From Pseudomonadota bacterium (lineage in GTDB: Bacteria > Pseudomonadota > Alphaproteobacteria > Caulobacterales > Caulobacteraceae), in contig JAKAZA010000004.1 of assembly GCA_021816155.1 (NCBI GenBank), forward strand, positions 1-58,792: a DNA stretch of 58,792 nt, in the 5' to 3' direction. A program made the translations under genes and the position numbers. Shown piece by piece: positions 18,568-28,542 of this stretch (positions are counted from its first letter, which is position 1; every line of letters starts with the position of its first letter). The notes beneath the pieces were generated by a model. The model worked only from the letters and a program-made list of their open reading frames with translations. It was not told the origin of the DNA and did not search any database.

Positions 18568-19434
18568 ATGACCGGCCAGAGCCTGCAGATCACCGCCCGC
18601 GGCCCGCGCGCCGCCGCCGAAGCGGCCGCCGCCGCGATCGACGCCGATCCGGCGCTGGAAGCGAGCGCCTATTCGATTCTGGAGGAGGACGAGGCGCGCG
18701 CCGTCTGGCGCATCGATGCGTACCCGACGACGGACGCCGAGGCCGACGCGCTCCTCACGCTGCTCGCCGGACGCCCGGCGTTGCGGGTGGCGTCGGCGCC
18801 GCTGGCCGACGCTGACTGGCTGGCGCTAGCGCTCTCCGGCCTGCCGCCGGTGCGGGCCGGGCGGTTCTTCCTCTACGGCGCGCACGACCGGGGTCGCGTG
18901 CCGGCCAGCGCCCTGGGCCTGCGCATCGAAGCGGGCGCGGCGTTCGGCACTGGCCATCACGGCACGACGCTGGGGTGCCTCGTCGCCTTCGACGCGCTCC
19001 TCAAGGCTCGGCGCTTCGACCGCGTGCTCGACGTCGGGACGGGCACCGGCGTGCTCGCGATCGCTGCGGCGCGGACCGGCGCCCGGCGCGTCGTCGGGAC
19101 CGACATCGACGCCGTGTCGGTCCGCATCGCCCGCGAGAACGGGGCCTTGAACCGCGCCCGCGCCGGCTTCGTCCGCGCCGACGGGCTCGCCCATCGGCGC
19201 GTCGCCGCGGCGGCGCCCTACGATCTCGTGTTCGCCAACATCCTCGCCCGCCCGCTCGTGCGCCTCGCGCCCGACATCCGCCGGGCCCTCGCGCCGGGGG
19301 GTCTCGCCATCCTGTCCGGCCTGCTGCGCAGCCAGGAGCGGCAGGTGCGCGCGGCCTACCTGGCGCGCGGATTCCGCCTCGTCCGCCGATACCATCGCGA
19401 CGCGTGGGCCACGCTGGTGCTCGCGCGGCGCTGA
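18568..19434 (+). CDS. prmA: Ribosomal protein L11 methyltransferase
   Basis: 288-aa SAM-dependent methyltransferase that trimethylates ribosomal protein L11. SAM-binding motif I is [20 protein letters not shown]. Before it lies the PrmA signature [18 protein letters not shown], and after it [13 protein letters not shown] (the NxxA catalytic-type motif). The N-terminal substrate-recognition domain covers residues ~1-110 and is divergent. Followed by an Xaa-Pro aminopeptidase gene 48 bp downstream in the same direction. Confidence 0.94.
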   Translation: MTGQSLQITARGPRAAAEAAAAAIDADPALEASAYSILEEDEARAVWRIDAYPTTDAEADALLTLLAGRPALRVASAPLADADWLALALSGLPPVRAGRFFLYGAHDRGRVPASALGLRIEAGAAFGTGHHGTTLGCLVAFDALLKARRFDRVLDVGTGTGVLAIAAARTGARRVVGTDIDAVSVRIARENGALNRARAGFVRADGLAHRRVAAAAPYDLVFANILARPLVRLAPDIRRALAPGGLAILSGLLRSQERQVRAAYLARGFRLVRRYHRDAWATLVLARR

Positions 19435-19482
19435 TCCGCAGCCCCTTTGCCTCCGATCCGGCGAGGGCCTAAATCGGCGGTC

Positions 19483-21297
19483 ATGCGCCAGACATTCAAC
19501 GAGACCACCGACCCCTCGTTCGGGCCCCGCCACGCCCCGTTGATCCGCGCCGCGATGGCCGCCCAGGGGCTCGACGGGTTCATCATCCCGCACGAGGACG
19601 AGCACCAGAACGAATACCTGCCGGCGGCGAACGACCGGCTGGCCTGGGCGACCGGCTTCACCGGCTCGGCCGGCGCGGCGGTGCTGCTGAGGGACAAGGC
19701 CGCCATCTTCGTCGACGGCCGCTACACGCTGCAGGTGCGCGATCAGGTCGACACCGACCTCTTCGAGGTGCGCGACCTGGTGGAAGGCGGGGCGCCGGCG
19801 TACATCGCCGAGCAGGCCAAACCCGGCTGGACGATCGGCTACGATCCGAAGCTGCACAGTCCCGACGCGCTGGAGCGGCTGAAGGCCGCCGCGGTCAAAG
19901 CGGGCGCGGCGCTGAAGGCGGTCGAGCCCAACCCGCTGGACGCCGCGTGGGGGTCCGCGCGCCCGGCGCAGCCCCAGGCTCCCGTGTCGCCGCACCCGCT
20001 GAGGTTCTCCGGCGAAGAGTCGCAGGACAAGCGCGAGCGTGTCGGCAGGAGCCTGGCCGAACTTGGCGCGGACGCGGCGCTGATCACGGCGCCGGCCTCC
20101 AACGCTTGGCTGTTCAACATCCGCGGCGGCGACGTGATCCGCTCGCCCCTGCCGCTTTCGCAATCGATCCTCGCGGCTGACGGCTCGGCGACGCTGTTCC
20201 TCGACCCCGCGAAGGTGACCCCCGAGCTGCCGTCGTGGCTCGGTAACTCGGTGACGCTGGCGCCGCCCGCGGCGCTGGCCGACGCGCTGCAGGGGCTCGC
20301 GGGACGGCGCGTCCTGGTCGATCCGGCCGCGTCGTCGGCCTGGTGCTTCGAGGCGCTGGAGCGCGCGGGTGCGACCGTCATGCGCGGCGCCGATCCCACC
20401 GCGCTGCCCCGGGCCTGCAAGAACGCGGTCGAGATCGAGGGCGCACGGGCCGCTCATGTCCGCGACGGCGGCGCGCTCGCCCGCTTCCTCCGCTGGGTTG
20501 CGGTCGAGGGCTCGCGAGAGCTGCCAAGCGAACTCGAGGTGGTCCGCCGCCTCGAGGGCTTCCGCGAGGCCACCGGCGCGCTGAAGGACCTGTCGTTCGA
20601 CACGATCGCCGGCGCCGGGCCCAACGGGGCGATCGTGCACTACCGTCCGACGGAGCGGCTCGCGCGCCGGCTGCAGGCCGGGTCGCTGCTGCTGGTCGAC
20701 AGCGGCGCGCAATACCTGGACGGCACCACCGACGTGACGCGGACGATCGCGATCGGAACGCCCACGGCCGAGATGCGCCAGCGCTTCACGCTGGTGCTCA
20801 AGGGCCACCTGGCGCTCGCGCGCGTCCGCTTCCCCGTCGGCACGACCGGCTCGGCGCTCGACGCGCTGGCGAGGGTTCCGCTCTGGGCCGCGGGGCTAGA
20901 CTTCGACCACGGCACGGGCCACGGCGTGGGCTCCTACCTCGGCGTGCACGAAGGGCCGCAGCGCATCTCGAAGCTGCCGAACGCGGTGGCCCTGCGCCCT
21001 GGCATGATCGTCTCGAACGAGCCGGGCTACTACCGGGAAGGCGGCTACGGCATTCGCATCGAGAACCTGCAGGTGGTGACCCAGCCGGCCGAGATCGCGG
21101 GCGGCGAGCGGCTGATGCTGGGCTTCGAGACGCTCACGCTCGCCCCGATCGACCGCGCCCTGATCGACACCGCCCTGCTCACGCTCGAGGAGCGCGCGCA
21201 AGTGGACGCCTATCACGCCCGTGTGCTGTCGGTGATCGGCCCGGGCGTCGAGGCGGACGTGCGCGCCTGGCTCGAGGAAGCCTGCGCGCCGCTCTGA
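19483..21297 (+). CDS. Xaa-Pro aminopeptidase (M24B family)
   Basis: 604-aa metallopeptidase that removes N-terminal residues before proline. It has the three-domain architecture of the long aminopeptidase P type: creatinase-N domain (~20-150), a second creatinase-N-like domain, and the catalytic pita-bread domain. Metal-site motifs are VDSGAQYLDGTTDVTRT (two Asp), HGTGHGVGSYLGVHEGP (His), VSNEPGYY (Glu) and GIRIENL (Glu). The C-terminal tail FETLTLAPID is typical. The ATG at 19483 (MRQTFNETTDPSFGP) is preferred over the more upstream opening, which lies in the intergenic space after prmA. Confidence 0.94.
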   Translation: MRQTFNETTDPSFGPRHAPLIRAAMAAQGLDGFIIPHEDEHQNEYLPAANDRLAWATGFTGSAGAAVLLRDKAAIFVDGRYTLQVRDQVDTDLFEVRDLVEGGAPAYIAEQAKPGWTIGYDPKLHSPDALERLKAAAVKAGAALKAVEPNPLDAAWGSARPAQPQAPVSPHPLRFSGEESQDKRERVGRSLAELGADAALITAPASNAWLFNIRGGDVIRSPLPLSQSILAADGSATLFLDPAKVTPELPSWLGNSVTLAPPAALADALQGLAGRRVLVDPAASSAWCFEALERAGATVMRGADPTALPRACKNAVEIEGARAAHVRDGGALARFLRWVAVEGSRELPSELEVVRRLEGFREATGALKDLSFDTIAGAGPNGAIVHYRPTERLARRLQAGSLLLVDSGAQYLDGTTDVTRTIAIGTPTAEMRQRFTLVLKGHLALARVRFPVGTTGSALDALARVPLWAAGLDFDHGTGHGVGSYLGVHEGPQRISKLPNAVALRPGMIVSNEPGYYREGGYGIRIENLQVVTQPAEIAGGERLMLGFETLTLAPIDRALIDTALLTLEERAQVDAYHARVLSVIGPGVEADVRAWLEEACAPL

Positions 21298-21379
21298 GCG
21301 GCGGGCGCGAGCGCGGTCTGGACGGAGGCAGGGCGGCGCGCATACGCTCGCGGCCCCGGGCAACAGACGGAGCCGCGCC

Positions 21380-22273
21380 ATGCCGCTCGCCCCCGAAATC
21401 CGCCAAGCCGCGCTTGGGTCCGCCGCGATGACCGCGATCCCGCAGGCCTTGCCGGACGACGGCGCGCGCGGCGTCGCCGCCACCTTCGCCCAGGTGCAGG
21501 GCGTGATGTTGCACCAGCACTGGGCTGGCGCCTACGCCGAGACGCTGACGCTCGAGCGCATCGCCCAGACCCAGCTTCGGCCCAACGCCGCCCTGATCGA
21601 CTGGCTCGGGGCCACTGGCGCCGGCCCGCTGGCCCCGAGACCCGCGGGCGAGCGCATCGTCGGCGTCTGCCGGCACTTCTCGACGCTGGCCGTGGGGCTG
21701 CTGCGCAGGCAAGGCGTGCCGGCCCGCGCCCGCTGCGGCTTCGCCCTCTATTTCGACGGAACGCCGGTGGATCACTGGGTGGTCGAGTACTGGGACGAGG
21801 CCGCGGACGCATGGAAGCTTGGCGACGCGCAGCTGGACGAGACGCAGCGCCGCGCCATCGGCGCTCGCTTCGACCCGCTCGACACGCCGCGCGATGCGTT
21901 CCTGGTGGCGGGCGAGGGCTGGCGCCGCTGCCGCGCCGGCGAGGACGATCCGCAGCGTTACGGCATCATGGATCTGCGCGGCCTGTGGTTCGTCGCCGGC
22001 AACGTGGTGCGCGACCTCGCCGCGCTTAACGACGCGCCCATGCTGCCCTGGGACGTGTGGGGCGCCGCGATGTTCGAGTCCGGCCAGACCCCGACCGTCG
22101 GGACGCTCGCCCGCCTCGACCGCATCGCGGCGCTGACCCTCGATCCCGACGCGAACTGGGGCGAGTTGCGCGCGCTGTACCAGAGCGACGCGGATCTGCG
22201 GGTTCCGGCTGAGGTGCTCAACGCTCTGACCCAGCGGATGGAGCCGGCGCTCGGAGAGGCGCTTACGGCCTGA
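21380..22273 (+). CDS. Transglutaminase-like cysteine protein
   Basis: 297-aa protein with a transglutaminase-like core. Cys in GVCRHFSTLAVGLLRRQGVPAR, His in DHWVVEYWD and Asp in WKLGDAQLD form the triad in order. Bacterial members are mostly proteases or amidases with unknown substrates. No signal peptide, so cytoplasmic. ACGGAG 8 bases before the ATG supports the start. Convergent with the DUF4037 gene, 9 bp apart. Confidence 0.85.
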   Translation: MPLAPEIRQAALGSAAMTAIPQALPDDGARGVAATFAQVQGVMLHQHWAGAYAETLTLERIAQTQLRPNAALIDWLGATGAGPLAPRPAGERIVGVCRHFSTLAVGLLRRQGVPARARCGFALYFDGTPVDHWVVEYWDEAADAWKLGDAQLDETQRRAIGARFDPLDTPRDAFLVAGEGWRRCRAGEDDPQRYGIMDLRGLWFVAGNVVRDLAALNDAPMLPWDVWGAAMFESGQTPTVGTLARLDRIAALTLDPDANWGELRALYQSDADLRVPAEVLNALTQRMEPALGEALTA

Positions 22274-22282
22274 CGACGCCAG

Positions 22283-23431
22283 TCAGCCGCGCGGCGGCTG
22301 CGTCCGTTCCTCGCGATCGACGCTGACGGCGGCGGCCGCGGCCAACGTCAGGCGTGGCCGTTCGAGGAGGTCGGTGGAGTCGCTGAACTGGTCGACGGCT
22401 CCCACCGGCGCGAGCGTGCGAATCTCGGGGTCGGCGATCTCGGCGCGGACCGCCGCGGCGAGCGCTTCGGCGTTGATCACGGTGAAGTCGCGATCGGGGG
22501 CCACGCCGTTCGACCAGTACGGCGCCCCGGGCGGTCGCACTTTCTCCGAGAAGGTGGAAAGGCGCGGCGCCAGCGCGCCCGGATGTCCGAGCCGCAGGTG
22601 GCGCTCGGCCAGGCGCAGCGCGGCCGTGGCGAGAGCCGTCTCGCGTTGGCGCCGTTCGCCGGCCTCGAGGGCGGCCGTCAGCAGCGCCCCGATCTCGGCG
22701 GCGCACCCGAGCCGCGCGAACGCCGAGCCGAACCATTTGGGATACGGCGCGTACTGGCGTTCGACGAGGAACGAGAGGCGCATCACGTCGCGGGCCAGCC
22801 GCGCGGCGATGATGCGCGAGCCGAGCTCGTCGCCAAGGTCGCCCGTGCGCCCGACGAACGCCTGCTCCTGGCCGATCCGCTCCCACTGGCAGGCGAGCTT
22901 GTAGAGCCAGACGTCGCGGGGGAAGTAGGCGAGGCGGGCGCGCAAGGCCCCCAGCTCGCCGAGATCGTCGCGGAACACGGCGCCGGCCGTCGCCTCGATC
23001 AGCCCCTGTTCGGGGACGCCCAGCCACTCGCGCCAGGTCGGATCGCGTCCGGCGTCGAGCCCCAGCCAGCCGCGCACCCAGTCGGCGAGCGCGTGCGACT
23101 CGACGCGGAGCGCCGGCGGCAGGCCGCTCTGCGCCATCTCGATGCGCGTTGGCCAGCCGAGGAAGGTTCGCGGAACGCCGGCCTCAAGCGCTGCGCGCAT
23201 CGCCTCGCCATGCGCCGCGAGGTCCGCGAGCGAAGCGAACAGCAGCACGCGCGGACCCCAGTTGTGGTCTGTGGACATGGGCGTGTCGAAGCCCTGCACC
23301 TCCGAGCCGTACCCGATCAGCGCCGCGCCGTAGCGCAAGGAGGGCAGGGCCGCCCCGATCACCGGCTCGACCACCTCTTGGAAATACCGGCGCGAGAGCT
23401 CGAGCCCCGGGATGAACTGCGGCGCTTCCAT
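22283..23431 (-). CDS. DUF4037 nucleotidyltransferase-like protein
   Basis: 382-aa protein with the DUF4037 signature: [26 protein letters not shown] near residue 40-65, which resembles a nucleotidyltransferase active site (GS...D.D) followed by a helical domain with [26 protein letters not shown]. No biochemical role is established for the family. The ATG at 23429-23431 starts [13 protein letters not shown]. It is divergent from radC and convergent with the transglutaminase-like gene. Confidence 0.85.
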   Translation of the reverse strand: MEAPQFIPGLELSRRYFQEVVEPVIGAALPSLRYGAALIGYGSEVQGFDTPMSTDHNWGPRVLLFASLADLAAHGEAMRAALEAGVPRTFLGWPTRIEMAQSGLPPALRVESHALADWVRGWLGLDAGRDPTWREWLGVPEQGLIEATAGAVFRDDLGELGALRARLAYFPRDVWLYKLACQWERIGQEQAFVGRTGDLGDELGSRIIAARLARDVMRLSFLVERQYAPYPKWFGSAFARLGCAAEIGALLTAALEAGERRQRETALATAALRLAERHLRLGHPGALAPRLSTFSEKVRPPGAPYWSNGVAPDRDFTVINAEALAAAVRAEIADPEIRTLAPVGAVDQFSDSTDLLERPRLTLAAAAAVSVDREERTQPPRG

Positions 23432-23512
23432 TCCACCATGCGGAACCAGGGCGGGCGGCTACGGTCAAGAAGTCGCTTGCGCGCTCGGAACATATACGGA
23501 ACATTGCGGGGC

Positions 23513-24259
23513 ATGCCCCGCGTTGATCCTGCTGTCGAAGAAGCGCCGATGAACGCGGATGCGTGGTGGGCCGCGTCGTCTGCGGCGGCGCCGCCGCATC
23601 ATCTCGGCCACCGCGAACGGCTGCGGCGGCGGGCGCAGCAGGGGATCGCGGCGCTGCCGGACTACGAGCTGCTGGAGCTGTTCCTGTTCCGCAGCCTGCC
23701 GCAGGGCGACGTCAAGCCGCTGGCCAAGGCGTTGATCGAGCGGTTCGAGGGGCTGGCGGGCGTGCTCTGCGCGGCGCCCGAGGCCCTGAGGCAGGTCAAG
23801 GGCGTCGGGCCCTCGGTGGCGCTCGACATCAAGCTCCTGCACGAGGCCACCTTGCGCATCAGCCGCGCGGCGGTGGCCAGGCGGCCAGTGATCTCGTCAT
23901 GGAGCGCGCTGCTCGCCTACGTGAAGACGGCGCTGGCCCACGAGCCGCGCGAGCAGTTCCGCGTGCTGTTCCTCGACAAGAAAAACCAGCTGATCGCCGA
24001 CGAGACCATGAACGAAGGCACCGTCGACCACGCGCCGGTCTATCCGCGCGAGGTGGCGCGCCGGGCGCTGGAGCTTTCGGCCAGCGCCGTGATCCTGGTG
24101 CACAACCATCCCTCGGGCGACCCTACGCCCAGCTCGGCCGACATCGACATGACCCGGCAGGTGGTCGAGGCCGGCCGCGTGCTGCGCATCGCCGTCCACG
24201 ACCACCTCGTCGTCGGCCGCGAAGGGGTCGCCAGCTTCAAGGCGCTCGGGTTGATGTGA
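23513..24259 (+). CDS. radC: RadC family protein (JAB/MPN domain)
   Basis: 248-aa RadC homologue: N-terminal helix-hairpin-helix region ([20 protein letters not shown] ... [13 protein letters not shown]) and a C-terminal JAMM metalloprotease-like domain with [14 protein letters not shown]. The family was once linked to DNA repair; its real role is unsettled. The start is ATG 23513 ([12 protein letters not shown]) or the in-frame ATG 23549 (MNADAWW). The open frame continues much further upstream through the antisense of the DUF4037 gene, but that is not coding. Confidence 0.92.
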   Translation: MPRVDPAVEEAPMNADAWWAASSAAAPPHHLGHRERLRRRAQQGIAALPDYELLELFLFRSLPQGDVKPLAKALIERFEGLAGVLCAAPEALRQVKGVGPSVALDIKLLHEATLRISRAAVARRPVISSWSALLAYVKTALAHEPREQFRVLFLDKKNQLIADETMNEGTVDHAPVYPREVARRALELSASAVILVHNHPSGDPTPSSADIDMTRQVVEAGRVLRIAVHDHLVVGREGVASFKALGLM

Positions 24260-24291
24260 GCGGCCTGGGCGCCGCGACCGGCTGGCGACGG

Positions 24292-25554
24292 TCAGCCGGG
24301 GGCGGAGCCTCCGCGTCCCTGGCCGCCCGCGGGCGCCGCGATCCGTTGCCATTGCGGGCGCGCCAGATAGGCGCGCGACTGGGCGCCCACCACGTCCAGC
24401 AGGTTGCCCATGGTCAGGTTGGCGTCGATCAGGTGCAGGCCCCAGTTCGGCTGCAGCTTGCCGTCGACCACGACGTCGCCGGGGATGTCGTTGGCGCGTC
24501 GCCCGCCGGGCGTCGGATGGAGCGTGACGGCCAGGTAGTCGCCGTGTGCGTTCGAGACGCACTCGGCCGACAGAAGGCCCGGCAGCTCGACGAACGGCGT
24601 GTCGATCGGTTCCGGTGGGTTGGTCCAGGCTGGCTGGGCGGCGGCGCCCGCGATCAGCGCGCCGTGCGCCGCCATGAACGCCTTCAGCGGAGCCGAGCCG
24701 CCGGCCGGCGCCGCTGGGTTCACGCAGGCGGCGACGGTTCCCGCGCCCCTGCGGCCCTGACCGAAGAAGCTGTCCGGCGGTGGCGGCGACGTGGCGCGGA
24801 AGCTGGCGAACGCGATCACGCAGCCGACCTGCCGGGCGGAGCGGCAGAGCGGGATGTGCTTGAAATCGCCGCCGACGTCCCCGCCGGGCGGGACCTGGAG
24901 GCTGGTTCCCATCAGGATCGCCGAGACCAGCCGCTTCTGGATCGGCTTGCCGTCGATCTCCTGGGCGATCAGCCGGGTCAGGATGCCCGATCCCTGGCTG
25001 TGCCCGACCAGAACCACACCGCGGCCGTGATTGTCGTGGGCCAGGTACTCGTTCCACGCGTCGAGGACGTCGTCGTAGGCCATCGCGCGGCTGCCGGCCT
25101 CGGCCATCGGGTGGCCGCTCATGTCCGCCACCAGCGCGGTCAGCGTATGCTGCCGGTACATTGGCGCGAAGAGGCGGCACCTCGCCGCGAAGCGCGCGAA
25201 CTGCTGGCGCACCACGCGCCGTTCCGCCGGCTCGATCGCCATCGTGGAGTTGGGGCCGGGATCCAGCGACACCGTCGGATAGACGTAGAAGCAGTCGATC
25301 GGCGCTTTCGGGTCGGGCCGGAACCGGTCGATGCTGGTCGATCCGTCGGCGCGGATCACGGTCGCATCCAGGTCGACCGTGCAGGCGTCCTTGCGGCCCG
25401 GCCGGCAGAGCCAGCTCGCCGGGTTCGTGTAGTCGATACGGGCGTGCGCGGCGGGGATCGCGGTCGGCGTCGCGGCGGGCGTCTGCGCCACAGCGGCGGC
25501 CGCGACGCCCACGCCCGCCGTCAGCGCCAGGGCTGCGGCGATCTTCTGGAACAT
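24292..25554 (-). CDS. Exported DUF3089 lipase-like protein
   Basis: 420-aa alpha/beta-hydrolase-like protein of the DUF3089 family with a signal peptide (FQKIAAALALTAGVGVAAAAVAQT), hence periplasmic or secreted. Nucleophile motif GHSQGS lies in GVVLVGHSQGSGILTRL. DCFYVYPTVSLDPGPNS and GDYLAVTLHP are family marks. Six to seven cysteines suggest disulfides. The start ATG at 25552-25554 has a strong GGGAGGGGAG site upstream; a longer open frame upstream covers the opposite-strand membrane-protein gene and is rejected. Substrate unknown (ester or lipid). Confidence 0.88.
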   Translation of the reverse strand: MFQKIAAALALTAGVGVAAAAVAQTPAATPTAIPAAHARIDYTNPASWLCRPGRKDACTVDLDATVIRADGSTSIDRFRPDPKAPIDCFYVYPTVSLDPGPNSTMAIEPAERRVVRQQFARFAARCRLFAPMYRQHTLTALVADMSGHPMAEAGSRAMAYDDVLDAWNEYLAHDNHGRGVVLVGHSQGSGILTRLIAQEIDGKPIQKRLVSAILMGTSLQVPPGGDVGGDFKHIPLCRSARQVGCVIAFASFRATSPPPPDSFFGQGRRGAGTVAACVNPAAPAGGSAPLKAFMAAHGALIAGAAAQPAWTNPPEPIDTPFVELPGLLSAECVSNAHGDYLAVTLHPTPGGRRANDIPGDVVVDGKLQPNWGLHLIDANLTMGNLLDVVGAQSRAYLARPQWQRIAAPAGGQGRGGSAPG

Positions 25555-25701
25555 GGTCTCCCCTCCCTCTCGGACCCCGGAACGACGTTCGCGCCGCCCA
25601 TACCATGGAACGACCTGTGCCGGCGGGAGTCCATGAAAATGCCGCCGCTGGCGGTCACGATGCGAGCGACGTATCGGCGCGTTTGCTGTAGGGCTCGCCG
25701 G

Positions 25702-27030
25702 ATGTCGGGAACCGATCGAAAGAGCGGGCGGCAGGGGCCTTGGCGCCTTGCCCCATATGCCGGCGCGGCGGCGGCGGTGGCGACAGGCGCGGCGCTGCGG
25801 CTCGTCTACCATGGCGTCATCGAGTGGAAGGGCGACGAGAAGTGGTCCTTCTTCCATGCCCAGGCGATGGCCGCGTCGGGCGTCTGGCCGCCGATCGGAA
25901 TGCCGAGCAGCATCGGCCCGCCGAACCCAGGCCTCAGCCTCTGGGTGTTCACGGGGCTCATGAAGCTGTTCCACGCAAGGACGCCGCCGGAACTGGCGGG
26001 CGCCGTGCAGCTGATGAACGTCGCCGCGCTGGCGGCCTTCGCGGTCTTCGTGTTTGCGGCGATCCCCCGGGCGCGGCGCGAGCCATGGCTGTGGGCGCTC
26101 GGGCTCTGGGCGGTGAACCCGGTGACGGTGATCCTGGAGCGCAAGATCTGGCCGCCCAGCACGCTGCCGCTGCCGATGGTGGGCTTCATCGTCGCCTGGT
26201 GGTTCCGCAGGAACCCGTTCGCGGCGTTCGTCTGGGGGCTTCTCGGCGCGCTGATGACCCAGGTGCACATGGGTGTGGCGTTCCTCGCGTTCGCCTTCGT
26301 CGCCTGGACCCTCGTCCACGACAGGCGCGCGTTCCCGTGGCTGCCCTGGCTGATCGGCAGCGCGCTGGGAGCGCTGCCCGCGATCCCGTGGATGCTCGAC
26401 ATCCTGGGCCACGGATCGCACGCGCACACCCGGCTGACGGCGCCTTCGGCCAGCTTCTACATGCGCTGGTTTGCCCAGTTCTTCGGCTACTCGGCGCAAT
26501 ACACGCTGGGCAAACGCGAGTTCGCCACCTATCTCGCCGGGCCGCGCCTCGGCCACGCGCCAACCTACGTCATGGGCGCGCTGCAGGTGGTGCTGGTGGT
26601 CGTCGCGCTGGTGGTGCTGGTGCGCGGCGTGCGCGCGGCGCTAGGCACGCCGGTCCGGCTCGGCGCGCTGCTGTTCGGCGACAGTCCGGAGACGACGCTG
26701 ATCGCCGCGAGCTTCTTCGGCTACGGCGGCTTCCTGACCCTGATCACGTTCGTCGGCGCGGCGTCGGAGCGGCACTACATGATCGTGATCTTCCCGATCA
26801 TGGCGCTATGGGCCGCGATGACCGTGTTCTGGGCCGATCGCGGGGCTAAGCGGCCGCGCGCGCGCCAGATCCTCGCGGCGCTTTGCGTGCTGCAGGCGGC
26901 GATGACCTTCGGCCTGCTCTCCTACATCCACCAGAAGGGCGTCATCGCCGGAGAGTTCGGCGCGAGCTGGCAGGCGCAGCAGGCGGGCGCGACTCCGGTC
27001 GGCCCGCCGCCGCGGTTCAAGCGCGATTAA
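25702..27030 (+). CDS. GT-C-like polytopic membrane protein
   Basis: 442-aa integral membrane protein with about nine to ten hydrophobic segments. The first extracytoplasmic loop carries WKGDEKWSF, an acidic pair of the kind used by GT-C glycosyltransferases that take polyprenyl-phosphate sugars as donors. Hence a likely glycosyltransferase of the dolichyl-phosphate-mannose type acting in the inner membrane. The ATG at 25702 (MSGTDRKSG) is preferred; a huge upstream open frame fused to it is not coding. Its stop overlaps the stop of the convergent secreted-protein gene by two bases. Confidence 0.7.
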   Translation: MSGTDRKSGRQGPWRLAPYAGAAAAVATGAALRLVYHGVIEWKGDEKWSFFHAQAMAASGVWPPIGMPSSIGPPNPGLSLWVFTGLMKLFHARTPPELAGAVQLMNVAALAAFAVFVFAAIPRARREPWLWALGLWAVNPVTVILERKIWPPSTLPLPMVGFIVAWWFRRNPFAAFVWGLLGALMTQVHMGVAFLAFAFVAWTLVHDRRAFPWLPWLIGSALGALPAIPWMLDILGHGSHAHTRLTAPSASFYMRWFAQFFGYSAQYTLGKREFATYLAGPRLGHAPTYVMGALQVVLVVVALVVLVRGVRAALGTPVRLGALLFGDSPETTLIAASFFGYGGFLTLITFVGAASERHYMIVIFPIMALWAAMTVFWADRGAKRPRARQILAALCVLQAAMTFGLLSYIHQKGVIAGEFGASWQAQQAGATPVGPPPRFKRD

Positions 27031-27842
27031 TACACGACCCCGCCGACGCCCCCGTCGAGCGTCAGGGCGCCCGCCGAGCTCTGGCTGGTCTCGCGGTAGG
27101 CGGTGTAGCGCTCGGTGATCATCAGGGTCATCACCTTGATGCCGGCGCCGAAGCGGCGCAGCAGCGAGCGCTCGTTGCAGTCGCGGGCCGGGATTTGCGT
27201 CCGGCACGCCAGCCGTCCGCCCCCGTGGCCGGGATAGTGGTAGAGCGCCTGGCCCTTGGCGCAGGTCAGCGTCTGGCCGCCGGCGAACGATATCGGCTGG
27301 GCCCACTTGGCGATGGTGACCTGCATGTGCGTGCCGGCGATGCAGCGATAGACCTCGCCGTCGTACATCTCGTCGATGTCTCGGCCGGGCGAGACCTGCG
27401 AGGCCGGGTGCGGCACGTCCTTGTCGTCGAAGCAGAACGCCTGGATCACCACCTTCTGCAGGAGGGTGCGGGTGGCCTGGTAGGCCTGACGCTGGCTGCC
27501 GCCCGTATTGAGGTTGACCGAGCTGACCGGGCCGGGGCCGACCATCGAGCCGCCGCCGCCGCCGCCGACATAGGCGAGGCCCTGCGACTGGGCGCCGACC
27601 ACGGCGTTCGCCGAGGTCTGGGCGTTGACGTTAACGTTGACGCTCGGCGCGACGTAGACGTTCACGCCCGGCACCACGATATTCTGGGTGGGAGAGCAGC
27701 AGGGGGAAGGTGTCGGCGGCGGCGGCGGCGTGGGCGGCCTGCAGTTGCAGCCGCCGGCCAGGGCGGTGGCGGGCGCGATCAGCGCCATCAGCCAGACGCC
27801 GACGCCGACGATCAGCGCCCGCAAGGTCGTTTCGTTGGCCAT
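27027..27842 (-). CDS. Exported Cys/Pro/Asn-Val-rich protein of unknown function
   Basis: 271-aa protein with a signal peptide (LRALIVGVGVWLMALIAPATALAGG). The signal is followed by CNCRPPTPPPPPTPSPCCSPTQ, a Cys/Pro hinge, then an alternating VNVYVAPSVNVNVNAQT beta-repeat stretch and a Gly6 linker, and a C-terminal domain (~residues 120-250) with paired cysteines (FCFDDKD, RCIAGTH, TCAKGQ, ACRTQ, DCNERS). It looks like a surface or periplasmic protein with a mature disulfide-bonded domain. GGGGAG precedes the ATG at 27840-27842. No family recognised. Confidence 0.65.
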   Translation of the reverse strand: MANETTLRALIVGVGVWLMALIAPATALAGGCNCRPPTPPPPPTPSPCCSPTQNIVVPGVNVYVAPSVNVNVNAQTSANAVVGAQSQGLAYVGGGGGGSMVGPGPVSSVNLNTGGSQRQAYQATRTLLQKVVIQAFCFDDKDVPHPASQVSPGRDIDEMYDGEVYRCIAGTHMQVTIAKWAQPISFAGGQTLTCAKGQALYHYPGHGGGRLACRTQIPARDCNERSLLRRFGAGIKVMTLMITERYTAYRETSQSSAGALTLDGGVGGVVY

Positions 27843-27979
27843 CCGACTGGCTCCCCTCGCACTTCTCAAGTCCGTCGGCGGCCTGGGACTGTCCCATTCT
27901 GAACCGCGCGCCGACTGGTCCGGCGCCGCCCTGCAACCCCCGTGCGGTCTGCGCCGCCGGGGGTGGAAAGGCGACTCTG

Positions 27980-28507
27980 TTGTCCCATTCGAGCACGGAA
28001 CTATTGATAGACTATTGGCGAGACCGCCGGGCTGGCGGGCTGACGCCGGCCCGCGCCGACATCGATCCCGCCGGATTCGTGCACCTCGTCCCCCGAGTTT
28101 TCATCGCGGCGCGTGACTTCGCCGACGTCCGGTTCCGGCTCGCTGGCGAGGCGATGATCGAGCTCTTCGGCCGCGAGGCGGCCCCGGAGAGCGCGCTCGC
28201 GCTGTGGCGCAGCGAGCACCGCGGCAGGGTCGCCGCCCTGCTCGACGCTTCGCTGATCGCCGGAGAGCCCATCGTGCTGGAGGCGCGAGGCGATTCGAGC
28301 GAGGGGGCTTCGCTCGCCCTGGAGATGCTGTTTGCGCCGCTGATTGGCCCGCGCGGCGTCGCCGACCGCTTCCTCGGCCTCTGCCAGCCGTTGTCCGGCG
28401 TCGCGTACGGCCCGCTCTCGCCGCTGGTCCTCGTCGCCGTCAACGGCCGCCCGGCCGAGCGGGCGCACCTGCGCCTCGCCGCCGTCGGCGGTCGGCGCAT
28501 CGCCTGA
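27980..28507 (+). CDS. PAS_5 domain protein
   Basis: 175-aa single-domain PAS protein of the alphaproteobacterial PAS_5 family: IDYWRDRRAGGLTPARADIDP at the N-terminus, PRVFIAARDFADVRFRLAGEAM, FGREAAPESALALW, then LEMLFAPLIGPRGVADRFLGLCQPL. Roles are unknown; likely a sensory or regulatory adaptor in the cytoplasm. Start is TTG at 27980, with GGAAAGG about 8 bases upstream; no ATG precedes the domain. It is divergent from the secreted-protein gene and followed by proS 58 bp later. Confidence 0.75.
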   Translation: MSHSSTELLIDYWRDRRAGGLTPARADIDPAGFVHLVPRVFIAARDFADVRFRLAGEAMIELFGREAAPESALALWRSEHRGRVAALLDASLIAGEPIVLEARGDSSEGASLALEMLFAPLIGPRGVADRFLGLCQPLSGVAYGPLSPLVLVAVNGRPAERAHLRLAAVGGRRIA

Positions 28508-28542
28508 GGGTGGCGCCCGCCACGCCGTCGCTTTAGAGAGCC

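Noticed and set aside
21288-21302. GCCGCT/AGCGGC hairpin at the end of the Xaa-Pro aminopeptidase gene
   Set aside because: Lies over the stop codon, short, no U-tract; common by chance in such GC-rich DNA.
23563-25701. Long upstream part of an 1155-codon frame reaching the GT-C-like gene
   Set aside because: It is an alternative frame of radC and antisense of the DUF3089 gene; only the part from 25702 looks like a membrane protein.
25555-26556. N-terminal extension of the DUF3089 frame
   Set aside because: Antisense to the membrane-protein gene; the signal peptide and strong ribosome-binding site mark the start at 25554.
27889-27990. Repeat of TGTCCCATTC on both sides of the divergent intergenic region
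   Set aside because: One copy lies inside the PAS_5 reading frame; a single 10-mer repeat is not enough to propose an operator.
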